Below, piece after piece: positions 1 through 7,488 of a stretch of 64,000 nucleotides of DNA. The position numbers and the translations under genes were made by a program. The DNA is from Pelomonas sp. V22. Lineage in GTDB: Bacteria > Pseudomonadota > Gammaproteobacteria > Burkholderiales > Burkholderiaceae_C. The stretch is taken from positions 1 to 64,000 of the forward strand of contig NZ_JAGIXS010000004.1 in the NCBI RefSeq assembly GCF_030014915.1, read 5' to 3'. Numbering within the stretch: position 1 is the stretch's first letter; each line of letters starts with the position of its first letter. The notes under the pieces are model-generated. The model searched no databases. It was not told where the DNA came from and was given only the letters and a program-made list of their open reading frames with translations.

Positions 1-95
1 CTCCACCGCCCGAACTTGCGCTTCGTCTTGAAGCGCCGCTCTCAGCAGCGAAGCCCACGACTGTAGCACAAGATTTTGGGGTGCCGAAGAAGTTC

Positions 96-1886
96 TCAGT
101 GAAAAGTTCTTCCAGCTCCAGCCGAGCCAACACCGAGCGCCAGCCGCGCGGTCTCTTGCGGGTCCTCGCTAGCGAGGATGGCGGGCAGGACACCGGCCAG
201 CTTGGCACTGTCCGCTCGCAGGACGCGCTGCTTCACGGATGGGATCTGCGCGGGGTGCATGGAGAAGCTGCGCAAGCCCATGGCCAACAGCAGATCGGTA
301 AACGCCGGGTCGCCGGCCATCTCGCCGCAGACGCTGACCGACTTGCCAGCAGCGCGCGCCTGCGCAATCGAAGAGGCAATCAGCTGCAACACCGCAGGAT
401 GCCAGGGGTCATACAGATGAGCCACCGCCTCGTCAGCTCGGTCAATGGCCAAGGTGTATTGGATCAGGTCGTTCGTGCCTATGGAGACGAAGTCCACATG
501 CTTCAGCAGTAGCGGCAGCATCACGGCCGCCGCCGGGATCTCGATCATCACGCCCAGGTCCACCTTGGTATACGCATGGCCTGATTCATTGAGCTGCTGC
601 TGGACCCGCTTGATCGCTTCCAGGATCTGCCGGACCTCGCCGAGGTGGGCCACCATGGGTATCAGCAGCCGGATCTTGCCGAAGGCACTGGCGCGGTAGA
701 TGGCGCGCAGCTGCTGACGGAACATGCTGGGCTCGGCCAGGCTCCAGCGGATGGCGCGCAGGCCCATGGCCGGGTTGAGCACATGCTCATGGCGCAGCTC
801 ATTGGCGCTCATGCGGTCCAGCGGCTTGTCGGCGCCTATATCTACGGTGCGAATGGTCACCGGCATGCCGCGCATCGCCTCGACGGCGGCCTTGTAGGCC
901 TCGAATTGTTCGTCTTCGCTGGGCAGTTCGCCGTCCCGGTTCATGAACAGGAACTCGCTGCGGAACAGGCCGACGCCAGTGGCGCCAGCCGTCACAGCAG
1001 CCTCAGCATCGGCAGGCAGCTCGATATTGGCATGCAGCTCGATGCGCTCGCCATCCATGGTCACAGCCGGCGTGTGCCGCAGCCGCGCCAGCCTGGCCCG
1101 TTCGAGTTCGCTCTGGCGCTGACGGAAGCGATATTCCTCCAGCACGATAGGCGAGGGATCCACGATGACCAGGCCCGAATCACCATCGATGATGACCCAG
1201 TCGTCCTGGCGTATCAGCCGGCTGGCTTCGCGGGTGCCGACGACCGCCGGGATGTCCAGGCTGCGGGCCACGATGGCCGTGTGCGAAGTCTTGCCGCCGA
1301 TATCGGTGATGAAGCCGTGGAAGACGCTACGCTTGAACTGCAGCATGTCGGCCGGCGCGATGTCGGCAGCCACCAGCAGCAGCGGATCTTCACCGGCGAA
1401 GTCGCGCTGGGTCACGCTGGCGGCGCCGCGCGGCGCATCGCCCTGCTCCGCCGCCAGCGCATCGAGGATGCGTTCGACCACCTGTTCCAGGTCGGCCTTG
1501 CGCTCACGCAGGTAGTCGTCCTCCATCTCGTCGAACTGGCGGGCCAGCACCTCGAGTTGGGCCGAAAGCGCCCATTCGGCGTTGTAGTGGCGCTCGACGA
1601 TCCACTGCTTGGTGGCGCCGGTCAGCGCTTCGTCGTGCAGCAGCATCAGATGGACGTCCAGCAGGGCCGCCAACTCATGGGGTGCGTCCTCGGGCAGGTC
1701 CGTCTTCAGTGCAGACAGTTCGCGTGCCACCTCGTCGCGGGCGCGCAGGCAGCGGGCGATCTCGGCTTCTACGCCGGCTTCATCGATGAAGTAATGCGCC
1801 ACATCGAGGCGGCTGGACGCCACGAGCACGGCCCGGCCGATGGCCACGCCGCGAGAAACCGGAATGCCGAAGACCTGAAAGCTCAT
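96..1886 (-). CDS. ptsI: Phosphoenolpyruvate-protein phosphotransferase (PTS enzyme I)
   Basis: Enzyme I moves phosphate from PEP to a histidine on HPr in the cytoplasm. The 596-residue protein has the usual family length. An N-terminal HPr-binding part is followed by the phosphohistidine loop GGKTSHTAIVAR with the acceptor His202. The C-terminal PEP-binding barrel shows LFRSEFLFM (about 307-315), IRTVDIGADKP (345-355), SIGTNDLIQYT (468-478) and the active-site Cys520 in VCGEMAGDP. The start ATG has no Shine-Dalgarno site; a TACATT hexamer lies 6 nt upstream, suggesting a leaderless message. Its partners ptsH and the EIIA gene are also on the minus strand but are separated from it by an opposite-strand acyltransferase gene. 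No PTS permease is nearby, so a regulatory role is likely. The 95 bases left of it hold no recognisable gene. Confidence 0.97.
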   Translation of the reverse strand: MSFQVFGIPVSRGVAIGRAVLVASSRLDVAHYFIDEAGVEAEIARCLRARDEVARELSALKTDLPEDAPHELAALLDVHLMLLHDEALTGATKQWIVERHYNAEWALSAQLEVLARQFDEMEDDYLRERKADLEQVVERILDALAAEQGDAPRGAASVTQRDFAGEDPLLLVAADIAPADMLQFKRSVFHGFITDIGGKTSHTAIVARSLDIPAVVGTREASRLIRQDDWVIIDGDSGLVIVDPSPIVLEEYRFRQRQSELERARLARLRHTPAVTMDGERIELHANIELPADAEAAVTAGATGVGLFRSEFLFMNRDGELPSEDEQFEAYKAAVEAMRGMPVTIRTVDIGADKPLDRMSANELRHEHVLNPAMGLRAIRWSLAEPSMFRQQLRAIYRASAFGKIRLLIPMVAHLGEVRQILEAIKRVQQQLNESGHAYTKVDLGVMIEIPAAAVMLPLLLKHVDFVSIGTNDLIQYTLAIDRADEAVAHLYDPWHPAVLQLIASSIAQARAAGKSVSVCGEMAGDPAFTDLLLAMGLRSFSMHPAQIPSVKQRVLRADSAKLAGVLPAILASEDPQETARLALGVGSAGAGRTFH

Positions 1887-1892
1887 GCGGCG

Positions 1893-1898
1893 AATGTA
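1893..1898 (-). promoter_or_regulatory. -10-like hexamer 6 nt before the ptsI ATG
   Basis: On the minus strand TACATT is followed by six bases (CGCCGC) and the ptsI ATG. This spacing puts the expected transcription start at or next to the A of the ATG. No clear -35 is visible. Confidence 0.4.
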
Positions 1899-1908
1899 GC
1901 AGCGCGGG

Positions 1909-1952
1909 GCGTCACCGCCGCGTCACTGGCTGGTCACAAGCTCGTCACTGCG
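1909..1952. repeat. Four GTCAC direct repeats with 11-bp period
   Basis: GTCAC occurs at 1911, 1922, 1933 and 1944, exactly one helical turn apart, in the intergenic region between ptsI and the OlsB-like gene. The 11-bp spacing and core resemble the tandem arrangement of PhoB boxes (CTGTCAT-type repeats every 11 bp), but the match to that consensus is partial. It is probably a response-regulator binding array; which of the two divergent genes it controls cannot be told from the sequence. Confidence 0.5.
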
Positions 1953-1994
1953 CACACCGAGCATGACGCCATCTCAGCCACCAACAGGCCTGCC

Positions 1995-2825
1995 ATGCGA
2001 GATCTGCCCCTGCCCACCCTGCCCTTTGCCGAGCTGAACAGCGCGGACCGGAGGTCACTTCCAGCAGCGATGCCGCAAACTGCTGCAGCGCCTCGGCTTG
2101 ATGTGGCCTGGGCCCGTACCCAGGAAGACCTGAGCCAGGCGCAGGCGCTGCGCTACCAGGTCTTCGTCGGCGAGATGGGGGCCCAGCTGTCGCCGCCGCC
2201 TGGCACGCCGGCCGGCTTCGACGTGGACCGCTTCGACGCCTTCTGCGAGCACCTGCTGGTCCGCACGGTAGAGGCCAACGGCCGCCCGGGCATGGTGATT
2301 GGCACCTACCGCGTGCTGACACCCGATGCGGCCCGCCGGGCTGGCGGGCTCTACAGCGAGACCGAATTCGATTTGTCGCCGCTGGCGCCGCTGCGCTCGC
2401 GCATGGTCGAGCTGGGCCGCTCCTGCGTGCATCCGGATCACCGGGCGGGCGGCGTCATCATGACCTTGTGGGCCGCGCTGGGTGAATTCATGCAGCGCAA
2501 TGACCTGGACACCATGATCGGCTGCGCCAGCGTCAGCATGCGCGATGGCGGCCACTACGCGGCGAGCCTGTGGAAGCGCTTGTCGCAAAGCCACCTGGCC
2601 GCGCCCGAATGGCAGGTCCTGCCTCGCCTGGCCCTGCCGGTGAACGAGCTGGACCAGAGCCTGGATGCCGATCCGCCGCCGCTGATCAAGGGCTATCTGC
2701 GCTGCGGCGCGCGGGTGCTGGGCGCACCGGCCTGGGATCCGGACTTCAACACGGCCGACCTGCCGCTGATGATGCGCATCTCCGAGCTGCCGGCCCGCTA
2801 TCGCCGGCACTTCCTCGGCGAGTGA
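1995..2825 (+). CDS. GNAT-family N-acyltransferase, OlsB-like (ornithine lipid synthesis type)
   Basis: This resembles OlsB-type acyl-ACP-dependent acyltransferases, which make lyso-ornithine lipid from ornithine and a 3-hydroxyacyl-ACP at the inner membrane. Family signatures are visible in order: ALRYQVFVGEMGA, FDAFCEHLLV, IGTYRVL, GLYSETEFDLS, VELGRSCVHPDHR and IGCASVSM. The C-terminal part is rich in Arg and aromatic residues. The chosen ATG gives 276 residues. A second in-frame ATG at 2070 has a GGAGG 15 nt upstream and is also possible; the acyltransferase domain begins just after it. The gene lies on the opposite strand between ptsI and ptsH. Four GTCAC repeats precede it. I see no olsA homologue beside it. 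Confidence 0.8.
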   Translation: MRDLPLPTLPFAELNSADRRSLPAAMPQTAAAPRLDVAWARTQEDLSQAQALRYQVFVGEMGAQLSPPPGTPAGFDVDRFDAFCEHLLVRTVEANGRPGMVIGTYRVLTPDAARRAGGLYSETEFDLSPLAPLRSRMVELGRSCVHPDHRAGGVIMTLWAALGEFMQRNDLDTMIGCASVSMRDGGHYAASLWKRLSQSHLAAPEWQVLPRLALPVNELDQSLDADPPPLIKGYLRCGARVLGAPAWDPDFNTADLPLMMRISELPARYRRHFLGE

Positions 2826-2889
2826 TTCGAGGAGGAGGGCTTGCTACCCTTCGCCAAGGGTCAGATCACTGACTTTCACAAAGGGCGGT

Positions 2890-3159
2890 TTACTGACCTT
2901 CGCCGAACTTGTCGTTCACCAAGGCCGTGATCTGGTCCTGCGCGGCCTGCTCGTCCGGGCCTTCGGTTTCCAGCTCGACCTGGGAGCCGAGGCCGGCGGC
3001 CAGCATCATCACGCCCATGATGCTCTTGGCATTGACGCGGCGCGTGCCGCGGCTCATGAAAACTTCGCACTGAAAACTGCTGGCCAGCTTGGTCAGCTTG
3101 GCCGAGGCGCGGGCATGCAGGCCCAGCTTGTTGCTGATGGTGAGCGTGGTTTTGATCAT
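2890..3159 (-). CDS. ptsH: HPr family phosphocarrier protein
   Basis: HPr accepts phosphate from enzyme I and passes it to EIIA proteins. The 89-residue protein has the phosphorylated His15 in KLGLHARAS and Ser46 in NAKSIMGVMML. Ser46 is the residue that HPr kinase modifies in organisms that have it, so dual control is possible. It follows the EIIA gene by 25 bp on the same strand and probably shares its transcript. The normal downstream partner ptsI lies about 1 kb further on, beyond an opposite-strand gene. Confidence 0.96.
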   Translation of the reverse strand: MIKTTLTISNKLGLHARASAKLTKLASSFQCEVFMSRGTRRVNAKSIMGVMMLAAGLGSQVELETEGPDEQAAQDQITALVNDKFGEGQ

Positions 3160-3184
3160 CGGCAGTCAGGCTTCCTCAGTGACT

Positions 3185-3583
3185 TCAGGGGGTTTCCGGA
3201 ACGATGGGCGCCACCGGGGCGATGCCGCGGCCGCCGCCCTCGATGGCGCGCTGGGCCAGCGCCTCCAGCGGCTCGGCCGCATAGCAAAGCGTGCGCCACA
3301 GCATGGGCACGTTGACGCCGCTGACCATGCGTACATGCTCGCCGAGCAGGCGCTGGGCGGCATTGCTGGGTGTGGCGCCGAAGACGTCGGTCAGCACCAG
3401 CACGTCCTCGGCCCCAGCAACGGCCAGCAGGGCCCGGGCGCTGCGCTCCACGTCGTCGGCCGACATCTGCGGCTCGACGTCCAGCACGGTCAGCTGCGGC
3501 GCGCAGCTCGGGAAGGTGTGCTGGGCCACATCCCGCAGGGCCGAGGCCAGCGGTGCATGGGCGATCAGGAGCAGGTGGGTCAT
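3185..3583 (-). CDS. PTS EIIA component, mannose (EIIA-Man) type
   Basis: This 132-residue cytoplasmic protein begins THLLLIAHAPLASAL, the first strand of the EIIA-Man fold, with the probable phosphorylated histidine at His9. It would take phosphate from HPr. No EIIB, EIIC or EIID gene is present, so the likely role is regulatory rather than sugar transport, as in other betaproteobacteria. The gene order EIIA then ptsH is conventional. A GATAAT hexamer 7 nt before the ATG overlaps the end of the upstream lipoprotein gene, so the gene may have its own leaderless promoter. Confidence 0.92.
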   Translation of the reverse strand: MTHLLLIAHAPLASALRDVAQHTFPSCAPQLTVLDVEPQMSADDVERSARALLAVAGAEDVLVLTDVFGATPSNAAQRLLGEHVRMVSGVNVPMLWRTLCYAAEPLEALAQRAIEGGGRGIAPVAPIVPETP

Positions 3584-3590
3584 GCGCCGG

Positions 3591-3596
3591 ATTATC
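3591..3596 (-). promoter_or_regulatory. -10-like hexamer 7 nt before the EIIA ATG
   Basis: Minus-strand GATAAT, then seven bases, then ATG. It overlaps the stop codon of the upstream lipoprotein gene, so the two genes can be transcribed separately. No ribosome binding site fits between hexamer and start. Confidence 0.4.
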
Positions 3597-4146
3597 GAGC
3601 CTGGCGTTCGACCAACTGCAGCGAGCCCAGAAAACCCTCCCAGGCCGGGCGGTCCTCGCGCGGCCCCAGCATCATCAGCTGGTAGACCCGCAAGCCCCGC
3701 GCGAACACCGCGACGCGGCCGTGCGAACCCTTGGCTCCGGGCTGACCGAGGGCCAGAACCAGCGCCTCGGGGCTGGGCGTCATGCCTGCCAGTTGCAGGG
3801 CTTCAGACTCGGCCACCGGCAGCTTCAACCCGGCCACCACGGCTTCGCGCATCTGCTTGAGCGAGGGCGTCAGCTGGGCCGGGGCCGGCACGTCGGACCA
3901 TGACAGGCTGAAGCCCAGTTCCGCCGCCTCGCAGCGGGCCAGGCCCATGCGAGCCGTGGTGGGCGCACCGGGCGCCTCCAGGGCGCGGGTCTGCTGCTCG
4001 GGCTTGCAGGGAAACATCAGCACCAGGTCCGTGCCCTCGGGCCGCACCTCCCGCCAGTTGAGGCTGGGCGAGCAGGCGGCCAGAGAAAGGAACGCGAGGG
4101 CCGCGAGGGCCACAAGGGGCGGGGGCAGGCGCAGGGCAATCGGCAT
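3592..4146 (-). CDS. Small lipoprotein of unknown function
   Basis: I do not recognise a named family. The 184-residue product starts with a short basic region, a hydrophobic stretch and a lipobox (LAAC, Cys25), so it should be exported and lipid-anchored. The mature part has no obvious catalytic motif; Cys residues are few and there are no internal repeats. The start is the ATG that gives a complete signal peptide. An alternative reading of the same frame continues far upstream but has only antisense-type composition. It stops just before the EIIA gene and is divergent from the CoA-transferase gene at 4186, with only 39 bp between the two starts. Confidence 0.75.
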   Translation of the reverse strand: MPIALRLPPPLVALAALAFLSLAACSPSLNWREVRPEGTDLVLMFPCKPEQQTRALEAPGAPTTARMGLARCEAAELGFSLSWSDVPAPAQLTPSLKQMREAVVAGLKLPVAESEALQLAGMTPSPEALVLALGQPGAKGSHGRVAVFARGLRVYQLMMLGPREDRPAWEGFLGSLQLVERQAR

Positions 4147-4152
4147 CGCCCG

Positions 4153-4158
4153 ATTATC
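4153..4158 (-). promoter_or_regulatory. -10-like hexamer 6 nt before the lipoprotein ATG
   Basis: Minus-strand GATAAT followed by six bases and ATG, in the 39-bp divergent region shared with the CaiB-type gene. It leaves no room for a Shine-Dalgarno site. Confidence 0.4.
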
Positions 4159-4172
4159 GAGGGCCGCTGCCG

Positions 4173-4178
4173 CACAAT
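4173..4178 (+). promoter_or_regulatory. -10-like hexamer 7 nt before the CoA-transferase ATG
   Basis: CACAAT, seven bases, then ATG at 4186. The opposite-facing GATAAT at 4153-4158 lies 14 bp away, so two divergent leaderless promoters appear packed back to back. Confidence 0.4.
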
Positions 4179-4185
4179 CGCCGCC

Positions 4186-5427
4186 ATGACGATCTCTCCC
4201 CTCCCGCCCCAAGCCTTGGCCGGCGTGCGCATCCTCGATCTCTCCCGCGTGTTGGCCGGCCCCTGGTGCACCCAGACCCTGGCCGACCTGGGCGCCGACG
4301 TGATCAAGGTCGAGCGCCCCGGCGGCGGCGACGACACCCGCAGCTGGGGCCCGCCTTATCTGAAGGATGCCGACGGCCAGGACACCAGCGAGGCCGCCTA
4401 CTACCTGGGCGCCAACCGCAACAAGCGCTCCATCGCCATCGACATCGCCAGCACCGAGGGTCAGGTCTTGATCAAGCGACTGGCGGCGCAATGCGACGTG
4501 CTGGTCGAGAACTTCAAAGTCGGCGACCTGGCCCGCTACGGCCTCGATGCCGAAACGCTGCGGGCCCAGAATCCGGGCCTGGTCGTGTGCTCCATCACCG
4601 GCTTCGGCCAGACCGGCCCCTACCGCGAGCGCGCCGGCTACGACTATGCGATCCAGGGCATGGGCGGCCTGATGAGCGTAACCGGCGAGCGCGACGATCT
4701 GCCCGGCGGCGGCCCTCAGAAAGTGGGGGTGGCCGTGGCCGACCTGTTCACCGGCCTCTATGCCACCGTGGCCATCCTGGCCGCGCTGCGCCACCGCGAC
4801 GCCACCGGCCAGGGCCAGGTGATCGACATGGCCCTCTTGGACACCCAGCTGGCCATGCTGGCCAACCTGGGCAGCAACTACCTCTGCACCGGCAAGGCGC
4901 CGGGCCGCATAGGCAATGCCCACCAGAACATCGTGCCCTACCAGGTGTTCGAGTGCAGCGACGGCCACCTGATCCTGGCCGTGGGCAACGACGGCCAGTT
5001 CGCCAAGTTCGGCGAGATCGCCGGCCGGCCCGACTGGGCGCAAGACCCGCGCTTCGCCCGCAATGCCGACCGCGTGCGCAACCGCGAGCTGCTGGTGCCC
5101 GAGATCGCCGCCGCCATCAAGACCCGGCCGCGCGCCGACTGGCTGGCCGCGCTGGAGGCTGCCAAGGTGCCCTGCGGCGCGATCAACAACCTGGCCGAAG
5201 CCTTTGCCGATCCGCAGGTCCAGGCCCGCGAGATGACGGTGGCGATGGACCACCCCTTGAGCGACCGACTGCGTCTGGTCGCCAGCCCCATCAAGCTCTC
5301 GGCCACGCCGGTGCAGTACCGGCATGCGCCGCCGCTGCTGGGCCAGCACACGGCCGAGTTGCTGGCGGAATTCGGCTTGTCGGACGACGAGGTCCAGGCC
5401 CTGCGGGCGCGGAAGGTCGTGTCATGA
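4186..5427 (+). CDS. CaiB/BaiF family (class III) CoA transferase
   Basis: Class III CoA transferases move CoA between carboxylic acids through an aspartyl-CoA intermediate. The 413-residue protein has family length and shows the N-terminal LAGVRILDLSRVLAGPWCTQ, the VIKVERPGGGDDTR segment, NRNKRSIAIDI, LVENFKVGDLARYGLD, and GYDYAIQGMGGLMSVTG around the expected catalytic region. The substrate cannot be told from the sequence; succinate, glutarate and carnitine-type enzymes look alike. It overlaps the following alpha/beta hydrolase by 4 bp (ATGA), so the two are translationally coupled and may handle the same acyl compound. Confidence 0.92.
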   Translation: MTISPLPPQALAGVRILDLSRVLAGPWCTQTLADLGADVIKVERPGGGDDTRSWGPPYLKDADGQDTSEAAYYLGANRNKRSIAIDIASTEGQVLIKRLAAQCDVLVENFKVGDLARYGLDAETLRAQNPGLVVCSITGFGQTGPYRERAGYDYAIQGMGGLMSVTGERDDLPGGGPQKVGVAVADLFTGLYATVAILAALRHRDATGQGQVIDMALLDTQLAMLANLGSNYLCTGKAPGRIGNAHQNIVPYQVFECSDGHLILAVGNDGQFAKFGEIAGRPDWAQDPRFARNADRVRNRELLVPEIAAAIKTRPRADWLAALEAAKVPCGAINNLAEAFADPQVQAREMTVAMDHPLSDRLRLVASPIKLSATPVQYRHAPPLLGQHTAELLAEFGLSDDEVQALRARKVVS

Positions 5428-6131
5428 GCGATTTCGTCCTGGTTCATGGTGCCTGGCATGGCGCCTGGTGCTGGAAGCGCGTGCTGCCCGCGCTGTGGGC
5501 GGCCGGCCATCGCGCCTTTGCGGTGAGCCTCAGTGGCGTCGGCGAGCGGGCCCATCAGCTGAGCCCGGACATCCGGCTCGCCACCCACATTGCCGACGTG
5601 CGCGCCGTGATCGTGGCCGAGGAGCTGCACGAGGCCATCCTGGTCGGCCACAGCTATGCCGGCATGGTGATCACCGGCGTGGCCGACCAGGTGCACGAGC
5701 GCCTCGCGGCCCTGGTCTATCTGGACGCAGTCGTGCCGCTGAGCGGCGAGTCCTGGTCCAGCCGCCATGCGCCCGAGACCCAGGCGCAGCGCCGGGCCGC
5801 CATCGCCGAGCAGGGCTGCATCCCGGCCGCGCCGCCCAGCCTCTTCGGGCTGGAGGCCGAGGACGCGGACTGGGTGGAGCGCCGCCAGACGCCGCACCCG
5901 GGTGGCGTCTACGACGACCCGCTGCATTTCGACGAAGCACGTTGGGCCCGCCTGCCGCGCCACTTCATAGACTGCAACCAACCCGCCCTCGCCACCATCG
6001 CCGTGGCCCGCCAGCGGGTGCGTGAGCAGCCCGGCTGGCAGGTCCGCGAGATCGCCACGGGCCACGACGCCATGGTCAGCGCCCCCCTTCATTTGAGTGC
6101 CGCCCTGCTGGAGATCGCCGCAAAAGCGTGA
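5424..6131 (+). CDS. Alpha/beta fold hydrolase
   Basis: This 235-residue cytoplasmic hydrolase has the oxyanion-hole start FVLVHGAWHGAWCW, the nucleophile elbow GHSYAG with Ser77, and a C-terminal GHDAMVSAP that supplies the catalytic histidine. The pattern resembles methyl-esterase or salicylate-esterase-like hydrolases, but the substrate is unknown. The start overlaps the CoA-transferase stop by 4 bp, which fixes it well. A GC-rich hairpin follows the gene. Confidence 0.88.
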   Translation: MSDFVLVHGAWHGAWCWKRVLPALWAAGHRAFAVSLSGVGERAHQLSPDIRLATHIADVRAVIVAEELHEAILVGHSYAGMVITGVADQVHERLAALVYLDAVVPLSGESWSSRHAPETQAQRRAAIAEQGCIPAAPPSLFGLEAEDADWVERRQTPHPGGVYDDPLHFDEARWARLPRHFIDCNQPALATIAVARQRVREQPGWQVREIATGHDAMVSAPLHLSAALLEIAAKA

Positions 6132-6175
6132 CCGATTGCGCAGGCTGAAGACCACTTCGGTGCGCTCTGTGAATC

Positions 6176-6210
6176 GCCCCCGGGGACGGGGGATGGACGC
6201 TCCCGGGGGC
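6176..6210 (+). terminator. GC-rich inverted repeat after the hydrolase gene
   Basis: A perfect 9-bp stem (GCCCCCGGG at 6176-6184, CCCGGGGGC at 6202-6210) with a 17-nt loop lies between the hydrolase and the next gene. No T-run follows on either strand, so it is not a standard intrinsic terminator. It may pause polymerase or be a dispersed repeat. Confidence 0.3.
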
Positions 6211-6281
6211 AACCGGGACCATGCGGCCCAAAACCGATCCTTGTTACAAATTCAGCCCTTCGAGGGTCGCTGACCCAATTC

Positions 6282-7451
6282 ATGCCCAGCCAACCGCCGA
6301 CACCGCCGCTCGCTCCGCCGGCTGCAGCCAATGATGTGCTGCAGGGGCCGAGCCATGCCCAGTGGGCGGACATCGTGCAGCAGCTCGGGGCAGAGATCGC
6401 CGGCCCGCTGAGCAGCGCGCTGGAGCGCATCCACAACCTGATCAGTACCGGCCAGATCGACCGCCAGAGCCTGCGGGCGCTGCGCGAAAGCGTGGCCCAG
6501 GCGCGCGAATCCGGCATGGTGGGCCAGCAGCTGGCCCGCCTGGCCTCGGGGCGGCTGCGCCTGTCACGCGAGCGCCTGCATCTCACGCAAGTGCTGCGCA
6601 GCGTGCTGGCCCATCGCAGCCGTGAGACCCAGGCGCGCGGCATCCAGGTGCGCCAGGCGCTGAAGCCCATCGAGATCATGGGCGATGGCGCCCTCTTGTT
6701 CTCCCTGCTCAATGCGCTGATGGACTGGGCCCTATCCAGCACGCATTCCTCCATCGACCTGCGCCTGGAGCTGAGCTCCTGGCCGGCCAAGGCGCGGCTG
6801 AGCTGCCGCTTTGCCCACCGCTCGCTGGAGCTCATCAATGACGCCCGCGCCGCCGCCGAGCAGCCGAGCCGGCTCGACTCGCTGGCCTGGCGCCTGGTCG
6901 AGCAGACCGCGCTGACCATGGGCATCCTGCCGCTGCGCGAGGACGAGGCCGGCATCACGGTCTTGACGCTGGAATTCCCGCACACCGTGGGCGACGAGCC
7001 AGGCCTCGCTTCCGCTGAAGCGCCGCTGGCGCCAGCCGAGCCCAGCTCGCGCGACTTCCATCCTTCGGCCAATTCCAAGCCGCTGGCCGGCAGCCACTTG
7101 CTCGTGATCACGCCGCGCCGCGAGCTGCGCAACCAGCTGCAGGACGCCGTGCGCCACATGGGCCTGATCATCGACATGGTCGGCACCGTCGACGAGGCCG
7201 CCCAGTTCTGCCAGGAAGGCCTGCCTCACGGCATCGTCTACGAGGCGGCCACGCGCGGTGAGGCGCTGGACGAGCTGCGCAGCGAGATCCTGCGCGAGGT
7301 GCCGCCGTTCAGCTTCATCGAGGTGCTGGACGAAGAGCACATCACCCAGCTCTCCACCGCCACCGCCGACGGCATCGCTCGGGTGTCGCGCAAGCACCTG
7401 GTCGATGCCCTGCCGTCCATCCTGCTGTTCGAGTTCTCCAAATCCCTCTGA
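6282..7451 (+). CDS. Degenerate sensor-kinase/receiver hybrid (pseudokinase)
   Basis: The 389-residue soluble protein has the layout of a hybrid histidine kinase but lacks its key residues. The dimerisation helix reads AEIAGPLSSALERI (37-50). It aligns with the usual HE(I/L)xxPL H-box, but the phosphoacceptor histidine is Ala37. The following ATPase-like part (about 95-232) keeps LLNAL but no DxGxG nucleotide loop. A Pro/Ser-rich linker (240-267) leads to a receiver-like domain (270-385). There the usual acidic acceptor position is occupied by the segment HGIVYEAATRG, with no clear Asp. It probably acts by protein binding rather than phosphotransfer. No membrane segment is seen. The next gene is a TlpA-like thioredoxin 37 bp downstream. 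Confidence 0.65.
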   Translation: MPSQPPTPPLAPPAAANDVLQGPSHAQWADIVQQLGAEIAGPLSSALERIHNLISTGQIDRQSLRALRESVAQARESGMVGQQLARLASGRLRLSRERLHLTQVLRSVLAHRSRETQARGIQVRQALKPIEIMGDGALLFSLLNALMDWALSSTHSSIDLRLELSSWPAKARLSCRFAHRSLELINDARAAAEQPSRLDSLAWRLVEQTALTMGILPLREDEAGITVLTLEFPHTVGDEPGLASAEAPLAPAEPSSRDFHPSANSKPLAGSHLLVITPRRELRNQLQDAVRHMGLIIDMVGTVDEAAQFCQEGLPHGIVYEAATRGEALDELRSEILREVPPFSFIEVLDEEHITQLSTATADGIARVSRKHLVDALPSILLFEFSKSL

Positions 7452-7488
7452 ACACGCTTTGCGCGCGCAGCGCATAGACTTGGCGCCC

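Noticed and set aside
645..1994. Plus-strand open frame ahead of the OlsB-like gene, antisense to ptsI
   Set aside because: This part has no family pattern and ptsI on the other strand is certain; only the part from 1995 (or 2070) onward looks like protein.
2846..2861. ACCCTT/AAGGGT hairpin between the OlsB-like gene and ptsH
   Set aside because: A 6-bp stem without a T-run; too weak to call a terminator.
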